Assembly (NCBI GenBank): GCA_027484445.1
Contig: JAIXSY010000060.1
Coordinates: 1-38,821, forward strand
Length of the DNA: 38,821 nucleotides
Direction of reading: 5' to 3'
DNA from: Verrucomicrobiaceae bacterium
GTDB taxonomy: Bacteria > Verrucomicrobiota > Verrucomicrobiia > Verrucomicrobiales > Verrucomicrobiaceae
The stretch's first letter is position 1. Every line of letters starts with the position of its first letter. The position numbers were made by a program, and so were the translations under genes. This document shows positions 15,820 to 23,313 of this stretch, piece after piece. A model generated the notes under the pieces. That model searched no databases. It was given only the letters and a program-made list of their open reading frames with translations, and was not told where the DNA came from.

Positions 15820-17775
15820 ATGCTGAAAACCGCCCTGTTGTTGACCTCCCTGCTACTCGTAACGTTGACCTCACTCCACGCCGCCGATGCTCGCGATCAC
15901 CTTTCGCCGCACCAACGCGTGATCCTGGAATCGAAGTCGCCACCGCCGGCGGAGTATCGCTTCGGTTTTGACCTGCCCGCCGGGCCGCAGTTCACGGAGG
16001 CGGAGAAGGAGGCGCAGCGGGAGCTGGGCAAAGGGGTGATGCCGATGGTGATGAAGGCGTTTGAAAGCGGTGCGGACAGCGTGCGCATCCCGCCGGGGGA
16101 CTATCGCTTCGGCCAGGAGCGCTGGCAGGGGGCGAAGGTGATTTACCCGCTCGGCTTTGAAAACCTGCAGCGCGATGCCGAGCATCCCTTCGTGATCGAT
16201 GCCACGGGCGCGACGTTTTGGTTCGACCTCGATGACAAGCAGATGCCGCCGGGGCATCGCTGCGTGGGTTTTCGCAACTGCCGCAATATCGTGCTGCGCG
16301 GTGCGATCATTGATCGCGGCACACGCGGCTGCATCGAGGGCCGCATCACGCGCATCGACCGCGAGGGCAATCGCTTTGAGATCCAGCCCTCGCCCGGCGT
16401 CGTGGTGCCCACGAGCTACAAGGGGGCCGACGAGCAGCGCTTGTTTCCCTTCAAGAGCGACGGACGCTTCTGCGTGCCGCTCTACGACCTGCAGGCCGGT
16501 GTGCGGAAGCTGCGCTACAAAGACATCACGCCCTCCGAGGGCGGGCGTTACTGGGTGAACATGCTCGAACCGCAGCTCATGGAGCGCCTTCACGATGCGA
16601 ACTGGGAGCGTGCGTATGGCGACCTCGGCGTGGTGCGTGTGGGCGACGGCCTCTCCTGCCTCTACACCGGCGCGGGAGCCATCGTGCTCGATGATTCGGC
16701 GAACATCACCCTGCACGGCGTCAGCGTTTATGTGGCCAAAGGCGGCCCCAGCGAGAGCGGCGGCGATGGTGCGCATCTGTGGAAGGACTGCTACTTCGGC
16801 CCGCGACCCGGCACCAGCCAGTGGAAAGGCGCGGACGGCTTCCTCTGCCGCTCCACGCGCTATGGCTGCGTGATGGACAACGTCACCATCCGGCACACCG
16901 CCGATGATTTGCAGAACTTCCACGGCATCTGGGGCAAGGTGAAATCCGTGTCCGGCAACCAAGTCACGCTCGAGACGAATGGCGCGCTGCTTCCCACGCT
17001 CCGCGACGCCCGCCCTGGCGACCGCTTGCGATTCATCCATCGCAAAAACGGTGCCCTGCTCGGCGAGGCGAAGCTCATCTCGCACCAGGATTACCAACTC
17101 ACCCTCGATCAAGACGCCACGCCCTTTGCCGAAGGGCAGGCCGAGTGGCTCGATCACGAATGCGCGGGCTGGGTGGTACAAAACTGCCGCTGGGAGGACA
17201 ACTTCCAGCGCCTGCTCATCATGTCCGGCCCCGGCCTCGTGCGCGGTTGCACCTTCACCCGCATGGGCAGCAACATCAGCCTCAACACCGGCATGGGCCT
17301 CGTCGGCGGCATCCCCAGCGACATCACCCTCACCGACAACACCTTCATCGACGTCAGCTCACGCCCCCACCAGCCCGCCATTGACGCCCATGCCCACAAC
17401 GCCCAAGGCGGAGCTGGCATCCCGCCCATCGAGCGCCTCATCATCACCGACAACACCTTCACCCGCAGCGGCGGCCCCGCCATGAACCTCATCGGCATCC
17501 AAGACTCTCGCATCGCAAACAACGTCATCGACTCGCCCGTGCGCGCCACCCTCCTCGCTCGCCCCAACGACGAAACCGACCGCCAAGCCATCCTCCTCCG
17601 CCACAGCAAGCGCGTGGAACTGAAAGGCAACACCCTCACCGATCCCGAAAGCCACACGCAGCCTGATGCGACGAGCGACAGCCGCGTGCTGGGGCTAGAG
17701 GCGACGAAGGAGATCACGCTGGATGGCAACAAGCTGCCGGATGCGCCTGCTCGCACGAAACCGAAGCGCAAGTAG
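15820..17775 (+). CDS. Secreted right-handed parallel beta-helix protein
   Basis: 651 residues, with a signal peptide (MLKTALLLTSLLLVTLTSLHAADA). The mature start is HLSPHQRVILESKSPPPAEYRFGFDLP, nearly identical to the frameshifted homolog at 10448. Then come ESGADSVRIPPGDYRFG, a typical entry into a pectate-lyase-like beta-helix, and successive coils: NCRNIVLRGAIIDRGTRGCIEG, SANITLHGVSVYVAKG, GLVRGCTFTRMGSNISL, SDITLTDNTFIDVSS, ERLIITDNTFTRSGGPAMNL, SRIANNVIDS and KRVELKGNTLTD. The tail is basic (TKPKRK). The fold is common in polysaccharide lyases and GH28/GH110-type hydrolases; no catalytic triad can be assigned here. Probably extracytoplasmic and acting on a glycan. A palindromic repeat follows the stop by 13 bp. 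Confidence 0.85.
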   Translation: MLKTALLLTSLLLVTLTSLHAADARDHLSPHQRVILESKSPPPAEYRFGFDLPAGPQFTEAEKEAQRELGKGVMPMVMKAFESGADSVRIPPGDYRFGQERWQGAKVIYPLGFENLQRDAEHPFVIDATGATFWFDLDDKQMPPGHRCVGFRNCRNIVLRGAIIDRGTRGCIEGRITRIDREGNRFEIQPSPGVVVPTSYKGADEQRLFPFKSDGRFCVPLYDLQAGVRKLRYKDITPSEGGRYWVNMLEPQLMERLHDANWERAYGDLGVVRVGDGLSCLYTGAGAIVLDDSANITLHGVSVYVAKGGPSESGGDGAHLWKDCYFGPRPGTSQWKGADGFLCRSTRYGCVMDNVTIRHTADDLQNFHGIWGKVKSVSGNQVTLETNGALLPTLRDARPGDRLRFIHRKNGALLGEAKLISHQDYQLTLDQDATPFAEGQAEWLDHECAGWVVQNCRWEDNFQRLLIMSGPGLVRGCTFTRMGSNISLNTGMGLVGGIPSDITLTDNTFIDVSSRPHQPAIDAHAHNAQGGAGIPPIERLIITDNTFTRSGGPAMNLIGIQDSRIANNVIDSPVRATLLARPNDETDRQAILLRHSKRVELKGNTLTDPESHTQPDATSDSRVLGLEATKEITLDGNKLPDAPARTKPKRK

Positions 17776-17788
17776 GGCGTTGATGTTC

Positions 17789-17850
17789 AAAGTGGCTTCG
17801 GCTTGAGCCGAATCATCCCGGTTATCTGCGGCTGAAGCCGCAGCCACTTT
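17789..17850 (+). repeat. Double-hairpin palindromic repeat, family A copy 2
   Basis: Outer stem AAAGTGGCT/AGCCACTTT with hairpins TCGGCTTGAGCCGA and GCGGCTGAAGCCGC. Loop bases differ from copy 1 while the paired bases are kept. It lies between the beta-helix gene and mazE. Confidence 0.9.
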
Positions 17851-17913
17851 CGCATGCCGAACATCCATGCCCGCAAGATTGACAAGTTTCCGTGGTAGCC
17901 TCAATGTAGAAAC

Positions 17914-18159
17914 ATGACAGCCACGATTCAAAAATGGGGAAACAGTCTCGCTTTACGCATCCCGCTCGCCGTCGCGAAGCAGATTCATGTCAAAGAGGGT
18001 GATCCTGTGACGCTCAAGGTCAGTGCCTCGGGACTCACGGTGAAGGCCGCGCCGAAGAAGATCAGCCTCGACGACCTGCTCAGTCAGGTGACCCCTGAAA
18101 ACCTCCATCCCGCGACGGAGTGGGGTGCCGATGTAGGAAGGGAGATCATTCCCTCATGA
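17914..18159 (+). CDS. mazE: MazE-type antitoxin (AbrB/SpoVT swapped-hairpin)
   Basis: 81 residues. TIQKWGNSLALRIPLAVAKQIHVKEGDPVTLKVSASGLTVKA is the canonical MazE DNA-binding domain (KWGNS-x-A-x-R-I-P). The C-terminal 35 residues (SLDDLLSQVTPENLHPATEWGADVGREI) form the acidic, flexible tail that inserts into the toxin. The stop overlaps the MazF start (ATGA), so the pair is translationally coupled. MazE dimers bind the promoter and neutralise MazF; with MazF they autorepress. Confidence 0.93.
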   Translation: MTATIQKWGNSLALRIPLAVAKQIHVKEGDPVTLKVSASGLTVKAAPKKISLDDLLSQVTPENLHPATEWGADVGREIIPS

Positions 18160-18509
18160 AGACCAAAAGCGCTCCCGTGCCCGAACTCGGCACCATCGGC
18201 TGGCTGGTGTTCGATCCTCAGGCAGGCCGCGAGCAGGCCGGACGCCGCCCCGCCATCGTCCTCAGCCACACTCGCTACAACGAGAAGACCGGCCTCGCCG
18301 TCTTCTGCCCCATCACCAGCAAGGCCAAAGGCTACCCCTTCGAACTCGCCGTTCCGGCAGGCCTGCCGGTCGGTGGTGTCGTTCTCTGTGATCACATCCG
18401 CTCCCAAGACTGGAAAGAACGCCAATGGCAACCCATCTGCAAAGTTCCGCTCAGCTTCGTGCAGGAGGTGATGGCGCGGACGATGACATTGTTTGAGGTG
18501 CCTCAGTGA
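18156..18509 (+). CDS. mazF: MazF-type endoribonuclease toxin
   Basis: 117 residues. GTIGWLVFDPQAGREQAGRRPAIVLSHTRYNEKTGLAVFCPITSKAKGYPFEL covers the PemK/MazF core: the G-x-I-x-W-x-x-F/D-P-x-x-G start, the RPA-I-V-L-S strand with the conserved Arg, and the CPITS-K-G-YPFE loop. VVLCDHIRSQDWKER contains the second catalytic region (D-x-I-R-S-x-D). MazF cleaves mRNA at short sequences when free of MazE. The ATG at 18156 overlaps the mazE stop by 4 bp, which settles the start over an upstream in-frame ATG at 18120. Confidence 0.93.
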   Translation: MKTKSAPVPELGTIGWLVFDPQAGREQAGRRPAIVLSHTRYNEKTGLAVFCPITSKAKGYPFELAVPAGLPVGGVVLCDHIRSQDWKERQWQPICKVPLSFVQEVMARTMTLFEVPQ

Positions 18510-18649
18510 TTTCTACCACATGCCTCCGTGAGACTTCTTCACGCCAAAGGACGCTCAATGCATTGGCACCTTCAATATCGGCAAAATGGGCTTCATTGGC
18601 TTTGATTTGCGGCTTGGCCGTTTTTGACCAGGAGTTGTCGAGATTTGCC

Positions 18650-18681
18650 AAAGTGGTCTCGTCTTCAGCCGCAGCCACTTT
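18650..18681 (+). repeat. Deleted single-hairpin form of the family A repeat
   Basis: AAAGTGG at the left and CAGCCGCAGCCACTTT at the right keep the two outer arms. The first hairpin and the spacer are gone, leaving a 32-bp element. It sits between mazF and the convergent protease gene. Confidence 0.65.
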
Positions 18682-18701
18682 TTTCATGAAGCCCGAAAAG
18701 G

Positions 18702-19718
18702 TCACTTGATGCCTGCGCGGGAAAAACCAGACGCTGTCTTCCTGGACTTTTCAATCGCGTCCAGAATGGGGCCCTTCTGAATTCCGACGGCCAAATCAAC
18801 GCAATAGCTATCTTTAGCTTTGCCTGACGCCATAAAAAGCCCAACCAACTCGCCTTCGCGATTGATGACAGGTCCTCCACTGTCACCCTCTTCACTGATT
18901 TCTAAGCCGACTAGCGACATCGGGTCGAAGGTTGCGAACTTCAAGGGCAAGTCCAAGTCCGTGGGCCAGGCAATCCTGCGGGTCACATGATTGATCGTGC
19001 CTGGGTGCAATCCCGGATTGATCACCATCATGACAGGCTCTCCTTCAGCCGTTTGGCGACCGCAAAGAGGAAAGTGCGAAGGCGTGGCAAACGGGACTTT
19101 CACCAACGCCAGATCGTCCTCAGGCCAGACCTTGATCTCACGCAACCGAACGCAGAGCACCGCATCACGTTGGTCGGCATGGCTCTTGAAAACCTGAAAT
19201 TGGCTCGGATCCAACTCAGGCAGCATCATTTTGACCCGGCGGCTCCCGCCTTCACTGGACACGAATCGATGGGACGCCAGATTGCCCTTTTTGTCTGCTG
19301 TGACGATCCAATTGCTGCCCCGTTTCATTCGAAGGAATGGCGGTCTGTTGTTCTCTTTCGCATCCACGAGCGTGTAACTGCTGCCATATTGGTGCTGGCC
19401 GATTTGGGATTCGAACAGCTTCATGGCGTCGCCCTTTCCCAGGTTGTGTGCCGCCGTCAGGCAGTAGCCATCCTCTGTGACGGGGACCATGAGTCCCATC
19501 AGAAGTTGAGCCGATTGAGACGCGCCGGAAGGTGCCGTCTTCGTTTGAAAACTTGAGTCCAGCGGCACAACGATTTGAAGCAGAGGGAGCTGATCCGGAA
19601 CCTGAAAATGTTTGCGGGAACCAAGCTCCGCGCACGAGGAAAGCAGCATCCCCACCCCCGCAACGAGGAGCCCCAGAATCTCGGAAAACGTGAGTCGTTT
19701 AATCTTTATCGGAACCAT
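18702..19718 (-). CDS. Trypsin-like serine protease lipoprotein
   Basis: 338 residues. A lipoprotein signal ends at LLSSC (Cys29). The mature chain has the chymotrypsin-fold triad in order: YCLTAAHN (His91), DDLALVKV (Asp202) and EEGDSGGPV (Ser280), with the oxyanion Gly just before Ser. NREGELVGLFMASG and the final strand follow as expected. A roughly 60-residue insertion between His and Asp carries many Lys/Arg (DAKENNRPPFLRMKRGSNW). No PDZ domain is present, unlike DegP. It is probably a membrane-anchored periplasmic peptidase; the substrate is unknown. It is convergent with mazF and separated from it by the deleted repeat. Confidence 0.85.
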   Translation of the reverse strand: MVPIKIKRLTFSEILGLLVAGVGMLLSSCAELGSRKHFQVPDQLPLLQIVVPLDSSFQTKTAPSGASQSAQLLMGLMVPVTEDGYCLTAAHNLGKGDAMKLFESQIGQHQYGSSYTLVDAKENNRPPFLRMKRGSNWIVTADKKGNLASHRFVSSEGGSRRVKMMLPELDPSQFQVFKSHADQRDAVLCVRLREIKVWPEDDLALVKVPFATPSHFPLCGRQTAEGEPVMMVINPGLHPGTINHVTRRIAWPTDLDLPLKFATFDPMSLVGLEISEEGDSGGPVINREGELVGLFMASGKAKDSYCVDLAVGIQKGPILDAIEKSRKTASGFSRAGIK

Positions 19719-19788
19719 AAATCGTGGCGCAGAGGCTAAAGGCTGATCGGTTCATCACAAGCCTGCGAGCGATCCCAAGGAAAGCAAG

Positions 19789-19815
19789 GAGCAGCGGCTT
19801 AAAATGGGCTATTGA
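19789..19815 (+). pseudogene. Duplicated 3' end of the HTH antitoxin gene
   Basis: The codons for EQRLKMGY plus TGA match the end of the HTH gene at 21230-21257 (GQRLKMGY, TGA), including the shared run CTTAAAATGGG and the bases after the stop. No frame for the rest of the gene lies upstream. It marks a lost or rearranged copy of an HTH/PIN module. Confidence 0.5.
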
Positions 19816-19989
19816 TTACGAGTCAGATGAACGAGAAACAGGCAAGAGAATGGGAGCAAAATAATAACTCGAATCTCATTCTTCTGCCTAACTCAATTTG
19901 GCACACCCCCAGAAGCTCAATTCAAAGGATCAGACTGCCCTTCGACAAGCCAACTTGCCTTCCATGAAGCGTGAAGGCATTCTCCACTG

Positions 19990-20220
19990 ATGACAGCCGC
20001 ATCCCAACTCGACATGACCACCCTTCCGCCCTTTGTGAGTGTGGTGGAGGGGCGCTTGATGATGGCGCTGAAGTTCTTTGAACTCGGGCGCTTGTCGCTG
20101 GGGCAGGCGGCGGAGTTGGCGGGCTACTCGAAGCGGGCCTTTATCGACGTGCTGGGCCAATATGGCATCCCGGTGGTGGACTATCCTGCCAGTGAGCTTG
20201 CCAACGAAGTCGCAGGGTAA
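19990..20220 (+). CDS. UPF0175 family antitoxin
   Basis: 76 residues from ATG 19990 (68 if ATG 20014 is used). The segment MALKFFELGRLSLGQAAELAGYSKRAFIDVLGQYGIPVVDYP is the standard UPF0175 core: helix A-L-K-x-F-E-x-G-R-L-S, the HTH-like G-x-A-A-E-L-A-G, and the L-G-x-Y-G-I-P-V-x-D-Y ending. UPF0175 proteins are usually encoded just before a DUF3368 PIN-like nuclease, as here (14-bp gap), and are regarded as its antitoxin. No operator is obvious upstream. Confidence 0.85.
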   Translation: MTAASQLDMTTLPPFVSVVEGRLMMALKFFELGRLSLGQAAELAGYSKRAFIDVLGQYGIPVVDYPASELANEVAG

Positions 20221-20234
20221 AGATCGCCGCCGTC

Positions 20235-20666
20235 GTGGATAGTGCCTGCTTGATCGGGCTGGAGCGCATCGGGCGTCTGGACCTGCTGCCTGCGCTGCTC
20301 GATCCCATTTTTGCTCCTCCTGCGGTCAACCTCGAATTTGGTTCGCAGTCAGCCTTGATGAACGTGCAACCGCCTAGCGATGTGGGCATGGTGGCCGCGC
20401 TGCGGTTGCTGGTCGATCCTGGAGAGTCAGAAGCCATCGTGCTGGCCTATGAAAAGGGACTGCGCATCATCCTGAATGACCGCAAGGCACGCGAAGTGGC
20501 TCAGCGCCTCGGAGTTCCCGTCACGGGCACGGTGGGCCTGCTGATCAAAGCGAAGCAGGAAGGTGTCATTGCTGCCGTGCGTCCGCTGCTCGACGCTCTG
20601 GATGCCAATCACTTCCGCATCAGCGATGCCCTTCGCGCCGAAGCGTTGAAATTGGCGGGCGAGTAG
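20235..20666 (+). CDS. PIN-like toxin nuclease (DUF3368)
   Basis: 143 residues from GTG 20235. VVDSACLIGLERIGRLDLLPALL gives the first acidic site (D-S/T-x-x-L-I-x-L). GESEAIVLAYEKG gives the second (E of GE-x-E-A). LNDRKAREVAQRLGVPVTGTVGLL contains the third (N-D-x-x-A-R) and the G-T-x-G-L-L signature typical of DUF3368. The final helices (IAAVRPLLDALDANHFRISDALRAEAL) also fit. The family is a VapC-like Mg2+-dependent ribonuclease paired with UPF0175. No ATG lies near the stop of the upstream gene, so GTG, or an even less usual codon a few triplets earlier, must be used. Confidence 0.85.
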   Translation: MDSACLIGLERIGRLDLLPALLDPIFAPPAVNLEFGSQSALMNVQPPSDVGMVAALRLLVDPGESEAIVLAYEKGLRIILNDRKAREVAQRLGVPVTGTVGLLIKAKQEGVIAAVRPLLDALDANHFRISDALRAEALKLAGE

Positions 20667-20813
20667 GCAGATAGGGAGTGGCTGGGCGACCGAAGGCCTG
20701 CTCATTCAGACGCCATGCGTGCTTCTCCCCCATCCTTCGCCGTCGTTTCACTTATTTCAGATATTGCGTCCAATGCGGATGTGTGGCAGCCTTTGCTCAG
20801 AAGGAAAACCGCC

Positions 20814-21257
20814 ATGCCTGCACTCTCTGAAGCTCTTGTCCCCACGGAACGCGATGTGATCGTCGCGAAGGAATCGCAGCGCCAGATGGGCGGGATGAAG
20901 TTTGGGCGGAAGGAGTCGGTGGCGGTGCAGATCGACGGCAAAGAGGTCGCAGTGCCGGTGGGCGTGATGCGGATGATGATCGCGGCGGTGGCACGGCTGG
21001 CCGAGGGCAAGGCGGTGGCGATGATGCCGGTGGAGGAGGAAGTCTCGCCCCAAGAGGCGGCGGAGATTCTGAAGGTGTCGCGTCCGTATGCGGCAAAGCT
21101 TTTCGATGAGGGAGCGATTCCGAGCCGCCGGGTGGGCACGCATCGGCGGGCGCTGACGGCGGATGTGCTGGCCTACAAGCAGCGCGAGAAGGAAGCGCGG
21201 CTGGCGGTGCTCGACGAGCTTGCCGCTGAGGGGCAGAGGCTTAAAATGGGGTATTGA
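20814..21257 (+). CDS. Excisionase-type HTH antitoxin (PIN partner)
   Basis: 147 residues. The start at ATG 20814 is backed by AAGGAA at 20801-20806; the longer reading from ATG 20715 has no such site. After MPALSEALVPTERDVIVAKESQRQ comes a beta-rich middle (GKEVAVPVGVMRMMIAAVARLAEG). Then an excisionase/MerR-like winged helix: VSPQEAAEILKVSRPYAAKLFDEGAIPSRRVGTHRRALTADVLAYKQ. Proteins of this form are encoded ahead of PIN toxins whose N-terminus reads LDACVLYP, as here; the PIN frame overlaps its stop. It probably binds the operon promoter. The last codons are duplicated at 19789. Confidence 0.85.
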   Translation: MPALSEALVPTERDVIVAKESQRQMGGMKFGRKESVAVQIDGKEVAVPVGVMRMMIAAVARLAEGKAVAMMPVEEEVSPQEAAEILKVSRPYAAKLFDEGAIPSRRVGTHRRALTADVLAYKQREKEARLAVLDELAAEGQRLKMGY

Positions 21258-21828
21258 TTCCAGCCCGCCCATCGTCCTGCTTGATGCCTGCGTCCTCTAC
21301 CCAGCGGCGTTGCGGGATCTGTTGATGCGGTTGGCAGTGCATGAACTGATCCAGGCGAAGTGGTCGGAGAAGATTCACGAGGAATGGATGACAGCGGTGC
21401 TGCGTGAACGGCCTGATTTGAGCCTCCAACAACTGGAGCGGACGCGCCAACTGATGGATCTGCACGCGGGTGACTGTCTGGTGAACGGCTATGAGTGGCG
21501 GATCGAAGGCCTGTCCCTGCCTGACGAGAACGACCGGCATGTGCTGGCTGCCGCCATCGAAGCTGAGGCGGATGCCATTGTGACCTGGAATCTCAGCGAC
21601 TTCCCGCATGCGACGCTGGCAGCACTGGGCATCGAACGCTGGACGCCTGATGACCTGCTCATGCAGTTGCTCTCCACAGATGAAGACGCCGTGGTGAAGC
21701 TCATGCGCCAGCATCGCGCCAGTCTCAGGAACCCACCCAAGTTCGCCGAGGAGTATCTGGAAACCCTGGAGCAGCAGCGACTGTCGAGATCCGTGCAGGT
21801 GTTGAGAAGGCGGCTCGCTGAGCTTTGA
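21253..21828 (+). CDS. PIN-domain toxin nuclease
   Basis: About 191 residues. PIVLLDACVLYPAALRDLLMRLAV holds the first acidic residue (D-A-x-V-L-Y-P-A-x-L-R-D-L-L is typical of this PIN group). WSEKIHEEWM has the second Glu pair. LPDENDRHVLAAAIEAEADAIVTWNLSDFP carries the D-x-x-D-x-H and T-x-N-x-x-D-F-P motifs. No ATG, GTG or TTG lies at the expected place: ATT at 21253 overlaps the antitoxin stop (ATTGA), while TTG 21220 or CTG 21226 lie inside that gene. The start is therefore uncertain, and tight coupling is likely. It is predicted to be an Mg2+-dependent ribonuclease. Confidence 0.82.
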   Translation: MDSSPPIVLLDACVLYPAALRDLLMRLAVHELIQAKWSEKIHEEWMTAVLRERPDLSLQQLERTRQLMDLHAGDCLVNGYEWRIEGLSLPDENDRHVLAAAIEAEADAIVTWNLSDFPHATLAALGIERWTPDDLLMQLLSTDEDAVVKLMRQHRASLRNPPKFAEEYLETLEQQRLSRSVQVLRRRLAEL

Positions 21829-21839
21829 CGGCACAAAAC

Positions 21840-21856
21840 ATTGCACTTTTTGCAAT
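21840..21856. promoter_or_regulatory. Perfect inverted repeat upstream of abiEi (likely operator)
   Basis: ATTGCA-CTTTT-TGCAAT, 6-5-6, lies 18 bp before the AbiEi start codon. A TTGCAC/TAGAGT pair overlapping and following it could be a -35/-10 (spacing 17). AbiEi proteins are known to bind inverted repeats in their own promoter and repress it. Confidence 0.55.
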
Positions 21857-21874
21857 CTTTTGTAGAGTCACGCT

Positions 21875-22417
21875 ATGCAGCCGCTCCGGCAACTCGATCA
21901 ATCTCTCCGCACGCTGGCGGACCGGGAGCATTGTGTCTTTGCGCCTTCGGATCTGGCGGCGGCGGTGCCGGGTTGTGGGCAGTTGGCGGTGTTGCTGTCG
22001 CGGGCGACAAAGGCGGGGCTGCTGAAGCGGGTTTGCCGGGGGATTTACCTTTATCCGGTGCCGGACTATCCGGCGGGGAGTGTGCTTTTTCATGCGGCGG
22101 CTCGGCTGAGAGCGGGGGAGTTCAATTACATGAGCCTGGAGACGGTGCTGAGTGATGCGGGCGTGATCTCGCAGGTGCCGATGAACTGGATCAGCGTCAT
22201 GACCTCCGGTCGCAGTCATGTGGTGGATTGCGGGGACTATGGGCACATCGAGTTTGTGCACACGGCGCAGCGCCCGGATGACGTGAGCGACGAGCTGACC
22301 TATGACCCGGAGCGGCATCTTTGGCGGGCGTCGGTGAGGCAGGCACTGCGGGATATGAAGGCGACACGCCGCAGCATGGAACTCGTGGATGAGGAGGTGG
22401 TGCGTGAGCTTGTTTGA
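21875..22417 (+). CDS. abiEi: AbiEi-type antitoxin (type IV toxin-antitoxin)
   Basis: 180 residues. The N-terminal winged helix reads FAPSDLAAAVPGCGQLAVLLSRATKAGLLKRVCRGIYLYP, the pattern of AbiEi_4-type domains (HTH, then the 'GlL.rv.rGvY' wing). The C-terminal part has YMSLETVLSDAGVISQVP and TSGRSHVVDCGDYGHIEFVH, and ends in a charged helix. Family members counter the AbiEii nucleotidyltransferase and repress the operon. The gene overlaps the next by 14 bp and is preceded by a perfect inverted repeat. Confidence 0.88.
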   Translation: MQPLRQLDQSLRTLADREHCVFAPSDLAAAVPGCGQLAVLLSRATKAGLLKRVCRGIYLYPVPDYPAGSVLFHAAARLRAGEFNYMSLETVLSDAGVISQVPMNWISVMTSGRSHVVDCGDYGHIEFVHTAQRPDDVSDELTYDPERHLWRASVRQALRDMKATRRSMELVDEEVVRELV

Positions 22418-23270
22418 CCAACTCGTGAATGAAGCGCTGCGGTCGCGTGCGGAGCTGACCTCGCTGCGGCCTGTGGTGGAGAAGGAACTGCTGCATCACG
22501 ACATCTTGCGCGAGATGAGCGAGGCCGGATTGCTCTCCGGCCTGACTTTCATCGGTGGGACGTGCCTGAGGGCCTGCTACGGGTCGGTGTTGCTCAGTGA
22601 AGACCTCGATTTCACTGGCGGGACAGACTTCAAGCGCAGTGACTTGGCCGAACTCGCTCGTCTGCTGACCGAGCGGCTGCAAACACGCTACGGCCTGCCC
22701 GTGAACGTCAGCGAGCCGGTCAAAGTCGGTGGCAAGGTTTCCACCTGGAAGCTCACCATCGAGACACGGCCCGGTCAGAAGCATCTGCCCGCACAGCGCA
22801 TCCACCTCGACATCTGCGCCATCACCAGCCACGACCCGCGCCCGATGATGCTGCGCAATCTCTACGGTATCGACCTCGGCACCTCGGGCCTCATTCTGCA
22901 AGCGCAGAGCCGCGAGGAGATCCTGGCCGACAAGGTCATCGCGCTCGCCTTCCGCGAGAACCGGATCAAGAACCGCGACCTGTGGGACATCGCCTGGCTC
23001 ACCCAGCAGGGCATTGAGCTTCCGACCCAGCTCATCCCGCTCAAAATCCGCGATCACCAGCATGAGGAGGCGGAGTTCGTGACCTTGCTCACGGAGCGAA
23101 GTGCTGCCCTGCGAACACAGCCCATGATGCGCGAGGATTTCATGAAGGAAATGCGTCGCTTTCTTCCTGCTGTCACGATCCGCGATACGGTCGAGAAAGA
23201 AGCGTATTGGAGCTATCTGGCCGATCTCGTGGATGACTTGGGCAAGAAGGCGATGAAGGCTTTGAAGTAG
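22404..23270 (+). CDS. abiEii: AbiEii-type nucleotidyltransferase toxin
   Basis: 288 residues from GTG 22404, chosen because GAGGAGG at 22391-22397 lies 6 bp before it. FIGGTCLRACYGSVLLSEDLDFTGG carries the G-G-T/S and S-E-D-L-D-F motifs of the DUF1814 nucleotidyltransferase. HLDICAITSHDPRP gives the third acidic strand. SREEILADKVIALAFRENRIKNRDLWDIAWL is the conserved E-I-x-A-D-K and R-D-x-x-D signature. AbiEii toxins transfer nucleotides to tRNA or other targets and stop growth, a response linked to phage infection. The C-terminal helices end KKAMKALK. It closes the toxin-antitoxin-rich region. Confidence 0.9.
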   Translation: MSLFDQLVNEALRSRAELTSLRPVVEKELLHHDILREMSEAGLLSGLTFIGGTCLRACYGSVLLSEDLDFTGGTDFKRSDLAELARLLTERLQTRYGLPVNVSEPVKVGGKVSTWKLTIETRPGQKHLPAQRIHLDICAITSHDPRPMMLRNLYGIDLGTSGLILQAQSREEILADKVIALAFRENRIKNRDLWDIAWLTQQGIELPTQLIPLKIRDHQHEEAEFVTLLTERSAALRTQPMMREDFMKEMRRFLPAVTIRDTVEKEAYWSYLADLVDDLGKKAMKALK

Positions 23271-23313
23271 TTTGAGTCCAAAACCACCCTCCAAACGCCT
23301 CTTCAGCTCGTCC

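Noticed and set aside
18451..18705. 84-codon minus-strand frame (MTFSGFMKKVAAAEDE...) between mazF and the protease
   Set aside because: It runs through the deleted repeat and the end of mazF, and has no recognisable domain.
15820..23270. CRISPR array, integron attC sites or a phage attachment site in the toxin-antitoxin-rich stretch
   Set aside because: No regularly spaced direct repeats, no integrase gene and no tRNA are present in the window.
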